The notes: generated from the sequence alone by a model not told the origin. A stretch of DNA of 64,000 nucleotides from Craterostigma plantagineum (GCA_027422505.1 JAPQWV010001353.1:1-64000); one strand, 5' to 3'; counted from the first letter of the stretch, positions 1-14,661 are shown. Program-made: numbers and translations.

Positions 1-2209
1 AGAAATTCGTCCTCGAATTTCCGATCATCCGAGGCGGCGGCGCCGTCGTCCCAGATTTTCTTAACCGCGACGACTTTCCGAGCGAGCTATGGGATGCGAT
101 ACACCCTTCCCCGAACCGCCGCGGCGATCAGCTTGTCGTCGGTCAAGCTCGATACGATGTCTCCCTCCGTGAAATTCAGCCTTTGGAAGGAAGTAAGCCT
201 CCATGTCGTTTCAGTGATGTGTTTCCGATTTCTGTGTTTTCTTAAAATCAAGGCGGCGGTTATTACGATAGCCGCCGATGCAATAAATCCCATGACGATC
301 GCTATGTACAGAGACGAACCCTTTTTGATTTCCTAGTTTTTGAACCGCAGCTTCTGAGCCCTAACACCATGGGATTATCGGAACAAAGCCTGGGATTGTT
401 CGAGAAGCGGCTCTCGAAAGCTGAGTTGTCGTAATCGCTAGGGATTCTACCCGATAAATCGTTGTTAAGAAAGGTTCAGCGAAGCGAGCCTCAGATTGTT
501 GATCTGAAGAGGGATTTGGCCCGAAAACCGTTCCTCGACAATCGAGGTATAGAAGATTGGGCAAGAGGCCTAACGAAGAAGGGATTTCGCCGGAGAGTTC
601 GTTTCTGCTGAGATTCAGAGTCGTAAGAGACTCCATGACACGAAATCCGAGGGAAGGTGACCAGAAAGTCGATTTCATCGAGCGTAAGAGTCGATAGAAA
701 CGTTTAGAGCAGTCAATTCTCGAGGAATCGTCCCAGTAAGCAAGTTATTACTCGCCTTGAAAACGACTAACTGCTCCCAATATTGCACTCCATCAGGGAT
801 AGCCCCGAGAATTGATTATTCATCAATTCGAGCGTCGCCAAACGAGCGCCCCATCTTATCTGGCAGCTGATCGGCGATCAAGTTTTGCTGATCATCAAAG
901 AGGCAGATTCGAAGCTTCCCACAACTTCCTCGGATTACTGCCGAAAACTGATTATCATGGACTCGAACGATCTCTAAGCTGTCGCAGTCGCCGAGAGTAC
1001 GGGCAAAGCGCCGTGAGTCTGTTTTCGAAAGCGGCGACCGCTATATCAGAGCCTTGTTCTGACACAAGTACTTTGGTAGTTCGCCCGTGAACTTGTTAGA
1101 AGAGACTTGAACCTCTCCAATGGCGAATACCTTCCAAAGTCAGGGCGGTTAAACGCCCGACAAGTTATTGTTGAACAAGGCGATGTTTCTGAGCTTAGGT
1201 AGCCTCCCCATGCTCTCTGGCACTTCGCCCGATAGCTCGTTGAAAGATAAATTTATGCCCGTGAGGCTCGTCGAGTTTTCCCATATCTTCAGGTATTGGC
1301 CCTGTTAAAGTATTGTTCGAAAGATCAAGAACCTGCAAGTTTGGAGCCCGGACCGCCCGAGATATTTGGCCAGACAACCTATTTTTGAACAGAAACAGAT
1401 GAGTCAAGTTCTGTAATAGAAAAAGCCCGCCCCGGGATTTCCCCAGTCAAGGTGTTCCTCGACAAGTCGAGAAACTCCATGGCCAGCAAATCCCGAAACC
1501 ATCTGGGATTTCCCGACCAAGCTCGTGTTAGTCATCCACAAGTTCTTTCAGCTTCTCAGCTCAGAAAAACTGTCAGGAATCGCCTGAGGCACGAACGCAT
1601 TATCGTTCATGACAAGCTCTCGAGGTTCGAAATATTTCCAATCTCTTCAGGGAAGAACCGTTGAACCAATTTGCAGCGAGCCTAAGGCTCGCTAGGCTCG
1701 TAAGGTTCCCTATAGCCTTTGGGACATCTCCTATGAAAGTGTTAGCAGTCAAATCTAATACCCTAAGCTGAGAGATAGCCTGTCGATGTCTGAAGGCAAA
1801 GGGCCTTCGAAGACGTTCTGAGAAAGGTCGAGGTAGCGAAGGCCCGAGCAATTGTAGAGAACTGTAGGGAAGGTACCGTGAGGTAGTTGAATTGGAGATC
1901 GATGTGCGAAAGGGCCGTGAGTTCGCATATGAAGGGCGGGATCGAGCCTGAGATGTTTAGGTTGATGAGACCAGCTCGGTGACCGAGCCGTCGGGCATGT
2001 GAGCTCGGGCCATGTGCAGTGGTTCGACGAGGCGGTCCAGTGGTCGAGGGGGGACGGGTTTGAACAGAATTGTCTTATGTTTAGGAGAGTGGCTCGTTCT
2101 TGGCTCGGCTGGTGGCGGTTTCTTGGGCGGTTATTACATGAAGTGCTGTGAAGGGTAGGAATATGAAGAGGATTATTATGGCGAGGATTTGATGGTGAAG
2201 GCCGGCCAT
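1..2209 (-). CDS. LRR receptor-like kinase, HSL3-like, partial and frame-broken
   Basis: Plasma-membrane leucine-rich-repeat receptor kinase of subfamily XI, closest in wording to the HSL3 type. The start codon at 2209 opens a hydrophobic signal peptide (MAGLHHQILAIIILFIF). LRR segments follow in three frames, for example LRVLDLTANTFIGDVPKAIG near 1750-1800 and LQVLDLSNNTLTGPIP near 1290-1350. A membrane segment (GFIASAAIVITAALIL) lies at about 240-293, and the kinase entry motif (SFQRLNFTEGDIVSSLTDD, then GRVYRI) runs to the window edge; the rest of the kinase lies outside. The reading frame is interrupted every 100-250 bp, more often than in the other genes here. It could be a true pseudogene, or a gene carrying the same consensus-indel noise seen elsewhere. 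The family call is firm; functional status is open. Confidence 0.72.
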
Positions 2210-2802
2210 TATTGTGTTTGGAAGTTAGCTTGATGAGCTAAAACATGGAAATTTAGTTCGAGGAATTTGATGGTGGGAATGGGCGAATCGTTGTGCGAAG
2301 GTTCGTTGGTTGAAGTACAGAATTGAAAAGGAAAATTGTTCAAGAATTTTGAAATCAGTTGCCTTTGTTGAATGCCGTTGTAATAAAGTGTATTTGACTA
2401 ATTCATATATAAACTACTTGATTTTCTTCTTATTTTTTTTATTAGTTATTTACATAAGATGTAAGAATGGCGGGGATTGATTAATCACGTGTATTCAATA
2501 AATTCTCAAGGAAAAAAATACATAATCAACGATCGCCAACCGGTTAAATAGTATTCGTATTATACTTTTCTACCTTCGTGTACTCAACTATATACATGCT
2601 CAAATAATTATTCCAATTTTTAACTGCCAAAATTTTCGACTTATCAGTTTTGCCTCTCTTGTTTAGATTTGACCTTGTTCACGATGATATTCTGGTAATA
2701 GGTATAGACCATTGATTTATTCCACATATAGACAAGCTCATATCATATATATCAGCAACCATGTAATTGTAAATATTATTTTATTACATATAAACCAAGC
2801 AT
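2210..2802. other. intergenic, AT-rich
   Basis: Between the receptor-kinase start and the XTH stop. It holds the receptor-kinase upstream region (an A/T-rich stretch around 2400-2460 may serve as promoter) and the XTH 3' flank. I see no other coding or repeat structure. Confidence 0.5.
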
Positions 2803-3855
2803 TTAATTAGCGTTACACTCCTTGGGAAACCCCTGAGGAAATCGCTTTGCATCCGTGCAGTAATCGTAAATCTTGTAGTTGTTCTGCACCCACTTGAGCT
2901 TCTCCTCGCTCACAGGGTCCAACTTGCTCGAGCCCGTCGGGCCATTACCCGGCCCGACGTAATTGAAGTTCTGTAAGAAGCAGTGAACGGCGCCTGAGCC
3001 CAATCAGTCTTCACAAGCCCGCCCCTCGTCGCCCAGTCGTCGGCGTTCCATAGGCTCGAATAAAGCTTCATCGCCTGAGTTCTTGGGAACTGAACGCCGA
3101 TCTCCTCCAAGTTCTTGAATTCTCTGATCGGCGTGCTGTCCACTGAGAATCTGACACGGTATAGCAGTAATGGGCGAATATTGATTTCAAGAGAAGAAAG
3201 AAAGTCATTGGATGTACGTCGAATAAGCTGGCTTATCATTATTATTACATGATGGTTTGTGGGTTCCATAGAACGGAGAAGGTGTGGTAATCCAAGGTGG
3301 GATCGAACCATAGACGAAACTGCTGTTCTCTTTCGCCTTTGCCCTGCGTGTATATATTGGTATGAACAGTGTATGGCTCGCCGCTTGTATTCCCCAAGAA
3401 CTCAAAGTCTATCTCATCATGGTTCGTCCCTTGCGAAGACAACTGCAAAATATACACGGACATATGTAGAAAGATTAGATTGCACACATTTTGTATGTGT
3501 ATATGTGCATGTGTGTGTGTGTGTGTGTGTGTCTTCTTACATAGTAAGCTGTTACAGTCCCAGCAGAATTCCCAGGTACGAGCTTGATTTGCATGTCAAT
3601 GGTGCCAAAGAGATACTCCTTCTTGGACTGAAAGCCCGAGCCCGAAGTTTTATCGAGGGAAAGGGTCATAACTTCACCATCGATCTTACAAAGCCCTTCG
3701 CCCCAAGTGACGTCGAAGTTCTCTTGCAAGTTGTTGTCACAGAAGACGAAGGTGTTGTAGTTGTTGCTAGAACTGAGGATGATCATGGCTAAGGCTTTGA
3801 TGCAGAGATTTAGTGGTGAAGAAGCGTTTTTTGGTGGTGAACTAAAGAAGCCCAT
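2803..3855 (-). CDS. xyloglucan endotransglucosylase/hydrolase (XTH), three exons
   Basis: Apoplastic GH16 enzyme that cuts and rejoins xyloglucan chains during wall loosening. Exons read on the minus strand: 3855-3541, 3442-3249 and 3150-2803, with clean GT-AG borders. Exon 1 carries a short N-terminal hydrophobic region, then [10 protein letters not shown]. Exon 2 carries the catalytic motif [11 protein letters not shown] (nucleophile and acid/base Glu) next to an N-glycosylation site ([12 protein letters not shown]). Exon 3 carries the XET C-terminal region ([12 protein letters not shown], ending [18 protein letters not shown]). One base is missing near 2985, where AGAACTTC should carry an extra A, so the last ~60 codons are in another frame. 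Apart from that the length is normal for the family. A TATA box lies about 45 bp upstream of the start. The (GT)n run at 3510-3531 is in intron 1. Confidence 0.9.
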
Positions 3856-3898
3856 GCTTAATCTCTTTCTCTTTTTTCTTGTCTACGATATGTTTGGG

Positions 3899-3908
3899 TA
3901 TTTATAGA
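3899..3908 (-). promoter_or_regulatory. TATA box of the XTH gene
   Basis: On the minus strand this reads TCTATAAATA, about 45 bp upstream of the XTH start codon at 3855. That leaves a very short 5' UTR. Spacing and context support a core promoter element. Confidence 0.6.
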
Positions 3909-4289
3909 GAAGTTGAGGCTTGAAAGAGTGAGAAGAGGCAATAAGGGGACAAGAGAATAAATGGTGCTTGCTTTGGTTCTCGTAAAAAATACTATTGAAG
4001 AGATAAGCACGAGCCCCTGAAATTATTGAAATGCCATCACTTATTTATGAATCAATTTACCGAATTATTTAGTTACCTTACCTCTAGTCTCAAATGAACG
4101 AATAAATGAAAAAAAAAAATTATCCCAATTCATGTGACCTCCTTAGGGAGAAACGATATGTTATACGTCACAACTTTAAGCGGCGAGAGTTATGGCGCTT
4201 ACGTAGCAATCTTACGACCAAGGAAAATAAAAGATTATTATATGGGCGATACGTTACGGTTTTTTTAAATAATGCAGCGGTTGAGATCC

Positions 4290-4635
4290 TCTATTCCACT
4301 TTCTGTATTCCACTCCGTATTCCAACGAACGAAAATCGTTACACCTCCCCCGACAAATGTTAAAACACACGTAAACATCATTACACCTATGAATTTCATT
4401 ACAACAAGTGTTTAAACAAAAAAACATCATTATTACGTATTTTTCTAATATGGAGTAGAAAAAATCGTATTATATATTAAAATAGAAAAATAATGAGGGT
4501 TTTTTTTGTTTTAACACTTATTGTAATGAAATTCAAGGTGTAATGATGTTTACGTGTGTTTTAACACTTGTCGGGGGGATGTGTAACGATTTTCGTTCGT
4601 TGGAATACGGAGTGGAATACATAAAATGGAATAGA
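4290..4635. mobile_element. fold-back / MITE-like element with long inverted arms
   Basis: The arms 4290-4430 and about 4500-4635 are near-perfect reverse complements. Both ends read TCTATTCCA...TGTATTCCACTCC from outside inward, and both arms share ACACGTAAACATCATTACACC. The centre is AT-rich with a few bp to about 70 bp of loop. No coding capacity. A clear target-site duplication is not visible (ATGCAG occurs just outside both ends but not adjacent to them). Superfamily undetermined. Confidence 0.75.
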
Positions 4636-5190
4636 TATGCAGTACATTGCACGCCCATTATAGCGTGTTTTTTATGTCCTTGTTGGAAATTAGGAAAAGA
4701 AACTAATAGTATATTTTCCTCTCATAGGATTGTAATTCGACGTCGAACGAGAGCCTATCACTAAAAAAATATATGAATCGAAATTCGGACTTGGAGTTCC
4801 AATACCGATATCGAGGATAGGTAATGATAATCAATCACATTACGAGTTGAGATATTTTTGGTAAAAGTATGAACAAATGGGAGAAACATGAATCAAAATA
4901 TCAGCCTAGCTATACGTATGGAGAAATGATCAATATGCATGATACATGGAGTATATATCTCTTCAAAAATGCCAAGAAAAGAATCGAGGAATAGCGAGTC
5001 GTGACACAAACATAATGAATACCACATTGGTACTGCAATTCTTGAAAAACATCAGAAGTTGCTAACGTTTTATTTCAGAAAAAATAAAACGAAGTACATC
5101 TGCAGGCAGACCACGTCGATGTTACGAAAGAAACGTCAAACAAGGAAAGAGAAAGAAGACGAACAAGGACTCAGACGAGATTGTCTTCAC
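4636..5190. other. intergenic, no gene seen
   Basis: AT-rich sequence between the fold-back element and the COX6b stop codon. The right part presumably contains the COX6b 3' UTR. No long open frame or repeat that I can support. Confidence 0.4.
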
Positions 5191-6097
5191 TTAGAGCGGC
5201 CCAGGGAACGTTCCAGCCTCCCTCTGCTCGTTCCACTTTTCAATCTGCGAAGAAATGATGATCCATGGAAATCGAAATATAATATCTGTTTCTGTGTGTG
5301 TGTTTAACTAAGTCGAGAAATGGGATGCAAAGGATAATGCAAGAAAGTTATCAAAGTATTCAAGGAATTCAGACAGAAGCTTCACATATCAAAACTACGA
5401 ACCACAACAGAACTGATACCCAAAATGTGGATAGCGAAAGTAAAAGGAAGGAGCATAGCAAAGTTACCCATTCTCCAGGGCAAAGAGAACGGTAGTATTT
5501 GGCGAATTTCTGGCAATCGCCAGACTCATCGCCTTTCGCAGCAACGCACCTGATAACGAAGCAACGAAGATGATCTCATGAGACAGTGCTTGACGAATGA
5601 TAGCAATGATTAGTAGAAAGAAACACAACGAATCATGAAGTTACATATCTAGTGAACCATCACTGTTGAAAGAAGACAAAATGAAAAAGGCAATCTTCGT
5701 AACAACCTGTGGAACTCAACGTAACGGGTGAAACAGTGTCGCGTTTGATTCGTAGTTGGAAACGAAAATCACCTGGCGCAGTCTTCAGCTCAATCTGGAA
5801 ATTTGGAAAAAAGAACAGATAGAAAAATCAAAATCAGCTGGCTCCAAATCGCCCCACATCTGCAAGGATCTTAATTGAGCAGTTCAGAATTTCGCCGCAG
5901 CATAAAAAATCGCAGATCAGATGCAACATTTACCATCGCAAACAAATTCAGAGCCAAAATCGTGAAATACACCAAACGGAACAAAATGACATCCAATACT
6001 GAAATAGATCAAGAAATTATCCACGCGACGAGGGAGAATACATACGTAGCAGAAAGAAAAAAGGAAATTGAATCGGATTCACCTCAGCCTCAGCCAT
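5191..6097 (-). CDS. COX6B: cytochrome c oxidase subunit 6b (COX6b), four exons
   Basis: Small intermembrane-space subunit of respiratory complex IV that helps dimer contact. Exons on the minus strand: 6097-6083 (MAEAE), 5794-5707, 5549-5468 and 5244-5191, all with GT-AG introns. The pieces give IELKTAPGDFRF, then CFTRYVEFHRC (first CX9C), CQKFAKYYRSLCPGEW (CX10C), and IEKWNEQREAGTFPGPL before the stop. The CX9C plus CX10C pair and the FPGPL ending are diagnostic of COX6b. Total is about 78 residues, so this is the short plant form. One base is missing in exon 2 near 5747 (TTTCCAACT where TTTCCCAACT is needed for F-P-T-T), a homopolymer loss. The neighbouring Gly/Ser-rich gene is divergent, sharing a ~640-bp intergenic region. 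Confidence 0.9.
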
Positions 6098-6733
6098 TTG
6101 TAGATGGGAATTGGGATCGACACGAGTTCTCTTCGAGTGCTTTCGTCTCTCTCTCTCGTTATTATTTGACAGCGATAGTAATTAATGACGATTAACCGTT
6201 AATTATTCCTACCAAATTTTCCCAATTATCTGCTAACTAAGCTCTTGACCCACGTGTCGATCTGTGATTGGATCAAACACGGCGTTGACCTCGCTAATGC
6301 AACAAAAATACACGTCGGGGACTACCAAGTTAGAATGACTAATATACCCTGGGTTCAAGTGGATATGTGATCCATAGTTAGTGGGGCATTTACGTACACA
6401 ACTAAAATTTTAGTGGAATTGTAGTTGAGGACTAGAAAAATATATCCCATAATCACAAATCGGTCCAACTCATCATATTTCCACTCCACTGGTTGCATGC
6501 CTTTGCATTTTCCTCCACACAATTTTTTAAATGTTTGCTTTTAGCACACCCTACCACTGATTATCAGACAAATATACCACGTCACGAAAGTCCAAACTCC
6601 AATTCTTACAGCTATAAATAGGACCAATATTACCAAACATCGTCGTCCATGCAAAAACAACAACACAAGTCTTCCCAACAGTAGCATAACTCGACTAGGT
6701 AAATAGAATCCTCACTCGAATAACTAAAAAACA
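6098..6733. promoter_or_regulatory. divergent intergenic region with TATA box for the Gly/Ser-rich gene
   Basis: Separates the divergent COX6b and Gly/Ser-rich genes. A TATA box (GCTATAAATAGGA, about 6610-6622) lies ~115 bp upstream of the ATG at 6734. An ACGTG core (CCCACGTGTCG) is seen at about 6249-6259, a possible bZIP or bHLH site. Function of these motifs is inferred only from their form and position. Confidence 0.5.
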
Positions 6734-7316
6734 ATGATGGCAGGTCTCAAAGCACTTTCTTTGATCCTCTTCTTGGTCCTATCCGCAATTTCCGAGTTCT
6801 CCGAGGGCCGAATTGCAAGGAAGGACTTAGGTATGGTCTCGGCGGAATAATAGGTGGCGGGGCGGGCGCAGGTATTGGGCTAGGCCTTGGCTTGGGAGGA
6901 GGAGTCGGCAGTTCGGGGGCAGGTGCGGGCTCGGGCTCGGGATCGGATCGGGTTCAGCCGGCGGTTCGAGCTCAGGCTCAGGTGGTGGCAGTGCGGGCTC
7001 AGAAGCAGGTTCGTACGCTGGGTCGCGTGCTGGTTCGGGGTCGGGCGGTGCGGGCTCGGAGGCAGGTTCTTATGCTGGGTCGCGGGCCGGGTCGGGTTCT
7101 GGCGGTGCGGGCTCGGAGGCTGGCTCGGAAGCAGGTTCATACGCTGCGTCGCGGGCTGGCTCGGGTTCGGGCGGTGCAGGCTCAGAGGCTGGCTCGGAGG
7201 CTGGTTCGTACGCTGGGTCTCGGGCCGGGTCGAGTTCGGGCGGTGCGGGCTCGGGGGCGGGTTCGTCGGCTGGTTCGCGGGCTGGGTCCCGAGCTGGTTA
7301 TGGAGGCCGTTATTGA
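6734..7316 (+). CDS. secreted glycine/serine-rich repeat protein (cell-wall GRP-like)
   Basis: The ATG at 6734 opens a signal peptide (MMAGLKALSLILFLVLSA) followed by EGRIARKDLG. A glycine block follows (GLGGIIGGGAGAGIGLGLGL, about 6835-6900), then about five copies of a ~19-residue unit of the form GSGSGGAGSEAGSYAGSRA, ending RAGYGGRY and TGA at 7314-7316. The composition (Gly, Ser, Ala, with regular Tyr and Arg) fits a structural wall protein, and Tyr residues could be cross-linked. Two frame breaks are needed to join the parts, near 6828 and near 6947 (the second at a shortened GGG). GC content is much higher than the flanks, as expected for Gly/Ala/Ser codons. No catalytic domain. Function beyond structural protein is inferred. 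Confidence 0.75.
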
Positions 7317-8038
7317 GTTTTGTTTTTCTTTATGGTTTGAGAATGAATAATGATGATCGTGTGCTTGGGCATATATATAGATGGTGAATAAATGGTATGC
7401 TTATTAGTTTCAGTTTTATGGGATTGCTTTGCGTACGAACTTATTTGATGTATTATTAGTGTATTAGCTATCGAGTTATTTAGTATATGAATTATGAACT
7501 GGTGATTGTCTAAAATCGAGCAATAATTATGTTATTAGATTTACCACACGTAAAATTGACTATTTAATAATGGTATTTCATCCCGAAAAGAAAAAAAGAA
7601 TAGAACGGACCCCTGCTTTAAAATATGTTAACTGTAGTCAAACTGAAATCATATTTACGTTTTCAAAAATATATTTATATATATTTCAAAGATTTGAGAA
7701 TTGCTGCCATGTATGGAAGAAAAGAGTCATTGAAGTTTATAATTTATTGGAGAGGGCTTTTGACCGAGTTTCAAAATTTTTCTTATGATTGTAAAATGTA
7801 ATATAATCCTTATACTTATTACCTGTATTTATGTATGAAAAAATATGTAACTATAAATGATTGATTGCTGTATCGTCTTCCTCCGTCATTACATTGCGAA
7901 CGGAAAAAAAATAATCCAAATATGACTGCATATTCGTCAAAATATTCATCCTATTATGCCTTTTCGCTCTCGCATCAGGTCAAATATGTATACATACACA
8001 ACATCTATAATTTGTTTGTTGTATTATATTATACTGAG
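7317..8038. other. intergenic
   Basis: 3' flank of the Gly/Ser-rich gene and AT-rich sequence up to the MITE. Short open frames here look random. If the downstream Cys-rich gene has an upstream signal-peptide exon, it could lie here, but I could not identify it. Confidence 0.4.
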
Positions 8039-8399
8039 GAATTTTATGGTGCTCACCTTATGTGAGCACCTTACGTAGGCACCTGTCGATGTGTCACTGA
8101 TTCGTGCCACGTCGACATGCCACATCAACGTTGGATGGTATATAACACTAATTAACACATTCTAGGGTCATTGATCGACATATCGGATGATGATGTGGCT
8201 ACGCTTTATGTGGCACCCGTTATGTGGTATTGATCTGTGCGCATAAACATGCCACATCATTGTCCGATATGTCGACCAATGACCCATAGAAGGTGTTAAT
8301 TAGTGTTATGTATCATCTAACGTTGATGTGACATGTCGACGTGGCACGAATCAGTGCCACATCGACAGGTGCCCACGTAAGATGCTCCCATAAAATTTA
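8039..8399. mobile_element. MITE with ~165-bp terminal inverted repeats
   Basis: The left arm (8039-8208) and right arm (8230-8399) are reverse complements with few differences. Both read inward as TTTTATGG(T/G)(G/A)GC..., then CACCTGTCGATGTG, GTGCCACGTCGACATG and CACATCAACGTT. Only about 20 bp separates the arms, so the whole element can fold into one hairpin. No coding capacity. A related, more decayed copy is at 56125-56440. Confidence 0.8.
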
Positions 8400-8442
8400 T
8401 CATATTATACTAATATTAAATATATACACATATATTATATAT

Positions 8443-8691
8443 ATGGCAGTCGTTGAAGTGGGGTTTGGCATAGGATATCCAGCGCCGCCGTGCATATGCA
8501 GAGAAGACATAGGATTCTGTGCATTCGACTGCGCTCAAGCTTGCATCAACCTTAGAGGCATCAAGGCTGTCGGCGCGTGCACACGCGCCGGCGACCCAAA
8601 CCTGCCACCTCAATGCATTTGTGGCTATCCATGCATTTGTCCTCCTCCACCACTTGCTCGGAAGTCGCCGGTGCCAACGACGGATCAGTGA
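8443..8691 (+). CDS. small Cys-rich protein, possibly defensin-like, probably a 3' exon
   Basis: Open frame of 82 codons rich in cysteine. The spacing C-x-C-x6-C-x3-C-x3-C-x11-C-x11-C-x-C-x3-C-x-C includes a CxxxC pair and a CxC, which resembles the cysteine-stabilised alpha-beta fold of plant defensin-like peptides. It ends with a proline run (CPPPP) and a short polar tail. No signal peptide is seen at the N-terminus, and an AG (ATGGCAG) sits near 8449, so an upstream exon supplying the signal peptide is likely but unidentified. The MITE lies immediately upstream, perhaps inside an intron. It could instead be a relic or a chance frame. Family assignment is tentative. Confidence 0.4.
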   Translation: MAVVEVGFGIGYPAPPCICREDIGFCAFDCAQACINLRGIKAVGACTRAGDPNLPPQCICGYPCICPPPPLARKSPVPTTDQ

Positions 8692-9058
8692 CACCCTTTG
8701 GATTATAGATTTATGATTATTAAGTAATATACTTTGTAAGCCCATTAAGGGCCTAATCGCAGCCCATCAGTTGATAGAGAGCTTTGTACTTCGACCCATT
8801 AATAGCCCACTAGTAAATTTCTCAGCGGCCCATTCCCTATTTTTATATACCGTGCTTGGATTTTCTACAAATATCCAAAAACATATAATTATTCCGTCAA
8901 TGAATTGAAAACCATTCACCTTCCCTATATAATTTATCAAAAGTGGACCACATGTGACAGGAGAAAGTATTATATGAATTCAACGCATTCAATTTGGGGG
9001 GTGCTCTAAACCAAATTCTTGATCTACATTCATGCTAACACACACCTGCTCGGTGAGT

Positions 9059-9090
9059 CGTGTGTGTGTGTGTGAGTTGTATACACACAA

Positions 9091-9123
<33 letters not shown>

Positions 9124-9168
9124 AATATATATACAGAAGGACCATCTCTCTCTCTCTCTCTCTCTCTT
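9059..9168. repeat. compound microsatellite (GT)n-(AT)n-(CT)n
   Basis: Successive GT, TA and CT runs with short interruptions, in the upstream region of the serine carboxypeptidase gene. Confidence 0.9.
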
Positions 9169-9241
9169 TCTATCCATCAGCAATGGTCCACAAACACACA
9201 GTAGTCGCCCACACACTGCAGCAAAATTAAAGAGATTTTAA

Positions 9242-12648
<3,407 letters not shown>

Positions 12649-13058
12649 AAGCCTGCTTAAAGTATAATGCCAAAAAGAAAATGCTACAGCTTGACTAGTT
12701 CTAAATTGATTTATTACAGGTCTTTTTGGTGGAGATGGTAAGCATATAGTAGAGTGATTTCGATATCAACCAACTGTATTTAAGTGACTAGACTACTACC
12801 ATTCTTTATCAAGCTCAAAACTTATCTAGTCTGTATCAGCTTAAAACCATTCAGCATCTCAATGGCAAATAGCATTATATCAGATGATAGAACTCTTCGT
12901 TTAAAAATTGGTCAACAGGCAAGGAATGGGATTGAGTACAAAACATTGTGGACCCTACACAAATCAAGCTGCAAACAGATGATAGCAAAGATGTAATCTA
13001 ATACTACATACATGTTCTTTCTCCTGGTGAACCACCAAACTGAAGTTCATGAATGTGA

Positions 13059-14661
13059 TCACTGCTTGAACCCCTCGCCAAGGCCTGAAGGCATTCCATG
13101 CTTTGAGCAAGGTCAGCCATTCGTTCCTTCATGGCCTGAAAGAGTTAAAGGAAGTAAAATTAACAACGAAAATATATCGAAAAGAATTGCAAATTTGCAA
13201 TGTATCAAAATTACAAACAAAATTTCCATACAATGACACTCTTCTGATGTGCGTCTTTGTAAGCCTCAGTGACCAATAGGGAAAGTTTCTGCAATAGAAG
13301 ACAATCTAATCAATGCATAGTTCATTCAACAAAAATCTATTAATCTGAAAAATGAGTTATCATCAGAACATGGTGTTGGTTACTGAGATAAAGAAACCTA
13401 AACAAGATTATTATACAGCACTCACTTCTGGTCCCAACTCCATTGCCGCCTCCGTAATTTCAGTGCGAACAGGTTGTTGATTCCCAGATAGTGTTACCTG
13501 AAAAGAACATTTATTTAGAAAGTCTCATCAGCACACCAATCGGATAAGAAACATTTATAGAAATTTTAGCGTCCACTCGAGCACAAGATCAAGACGATAA
13601 AAATAATCAGCGAGTTCACAGTATATATTATTTGTCTGGCAATTCATACCTTAACCAGCTCCCCTTCACAATAGCCATCAAATTCCGCTCTGTAAAAATA
13701 ACAAAAATGCAAACATGTGAAGGTTTGATGCAAGGGCTGCGAACCAACGAATAACATAAAAAGGAATGGATTCATACGCAGCGAGCTCCTTTTGCACTTT
13801 CACTGCCTCGACCTGGACAACCATTTGTGCCTTCTTCACAGTCTCATATAGATTTTGCATATTCCCCAGAAATCCCGCCTGTATTCGATTATCAATGAAA
13901 GCGAAACTTGTTTAAGGTATACCAATCCGGTAATGGTGCTTTTAGCAATAATATGGCCTTATTATAGTTAGTAGTCATTTACCTTCGAATTAGAGTCATC
14001 GCTCTTTTCATCCTTTTTCCCCCAAACAGACTGAAATTTGAAGAGGTTTACGCTTTCTAAGAAACTGCGGGTTATGTGACAGTGACAACGTGCCAACTGC
14101 ACCTGTTCTGGTATTCAATCTGTCTGTACAAAAAATGCATATGATAACACAACATATAGCAACGATTAGTTAAACTTTCAGCAAATGAATTCGAAGAATG
14201 GAAGAAACATTCGTATTATTCCATAATTTCTAAAATGAAAGTGAGAACACGGGAAAAAGGAATCCGAAGGGATTAAGAATTCATAACTAGACGAGTGATG
14301 TAACACCACACCATGGGTTCAGAAGCCCAGAATCTAGCCAAAACCTAACTTGTAGAAACATAAACGCTTGACTGCAGACACATAGTAGGATCCAAATCGA
14401 GCCGCACTCTCGTACAAATACAAAACTGATATATGAAGTTCTCAGCTTCCGCGGTCAATTTTTTTATCCCAGAGTTAGCATACGATGACAATATGTACAA
14501 ATTCAGAAACTTTTAGCCGATTTCAAGAATGCAGAAACGTAACGCCCACACGCACACGCATAAAAATACAGACAGCAAATCGAAAGCAACTTACTCGACG
14601 AGCACGCGATTGAGGTGGATTTGGGGAATTGAGAGGAAAAAGTTGCGATTGTTGAAGCCAT
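13059..14661 (-). CDS. YbaB/EbfC family nucleoid-associated protein, plastid-targeted
   Basis: Plant homologue of bacterial YbaB/EbfC, a small dimeric DNA-binding protein, here expected in the chloroplast nucleoid. Exon 1 (14661-14595) encodes a Ser/Thr-rich transit-peptide-like start (MASTIATFSSQFPKSTSIA). Later exons give GFLGNMQNLYETVKKAQMVV, then QVEAVKVQKELAA, AEFDGYCEGELVK, VTLSGNQQPVRTEITEAAM, KLSLLVTEAYKDAHQKS and finally MKERMADLAQS. The last exon needs one more G near 13093 (ATGGAATG for ATGGGAATG) to reach the usual short tail and the TGA at 13061-13059. Exon 2, around 14032-14107, also needs small indels in its G and A runs. The family assignment is secure from the core domain. 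Confidence 0.88.

Noticed and set aside
3259..3792. 177-codon plus-strand open frame
   Set aside because: It lies antisense over the XTH exons and intron, including the GT repeat. The XTH reading has the catalytic motif and splice sites, so this frame is a shadow.
6880..7350. Long frames on both strands with Arg/Pro-rich or Ala/Arg-rich translations
   Set aside because: They are other-frame readings of the GC-rich Gly/Ser repeat. Only the signal-peptide-linked frames give a coherent secreted protein.
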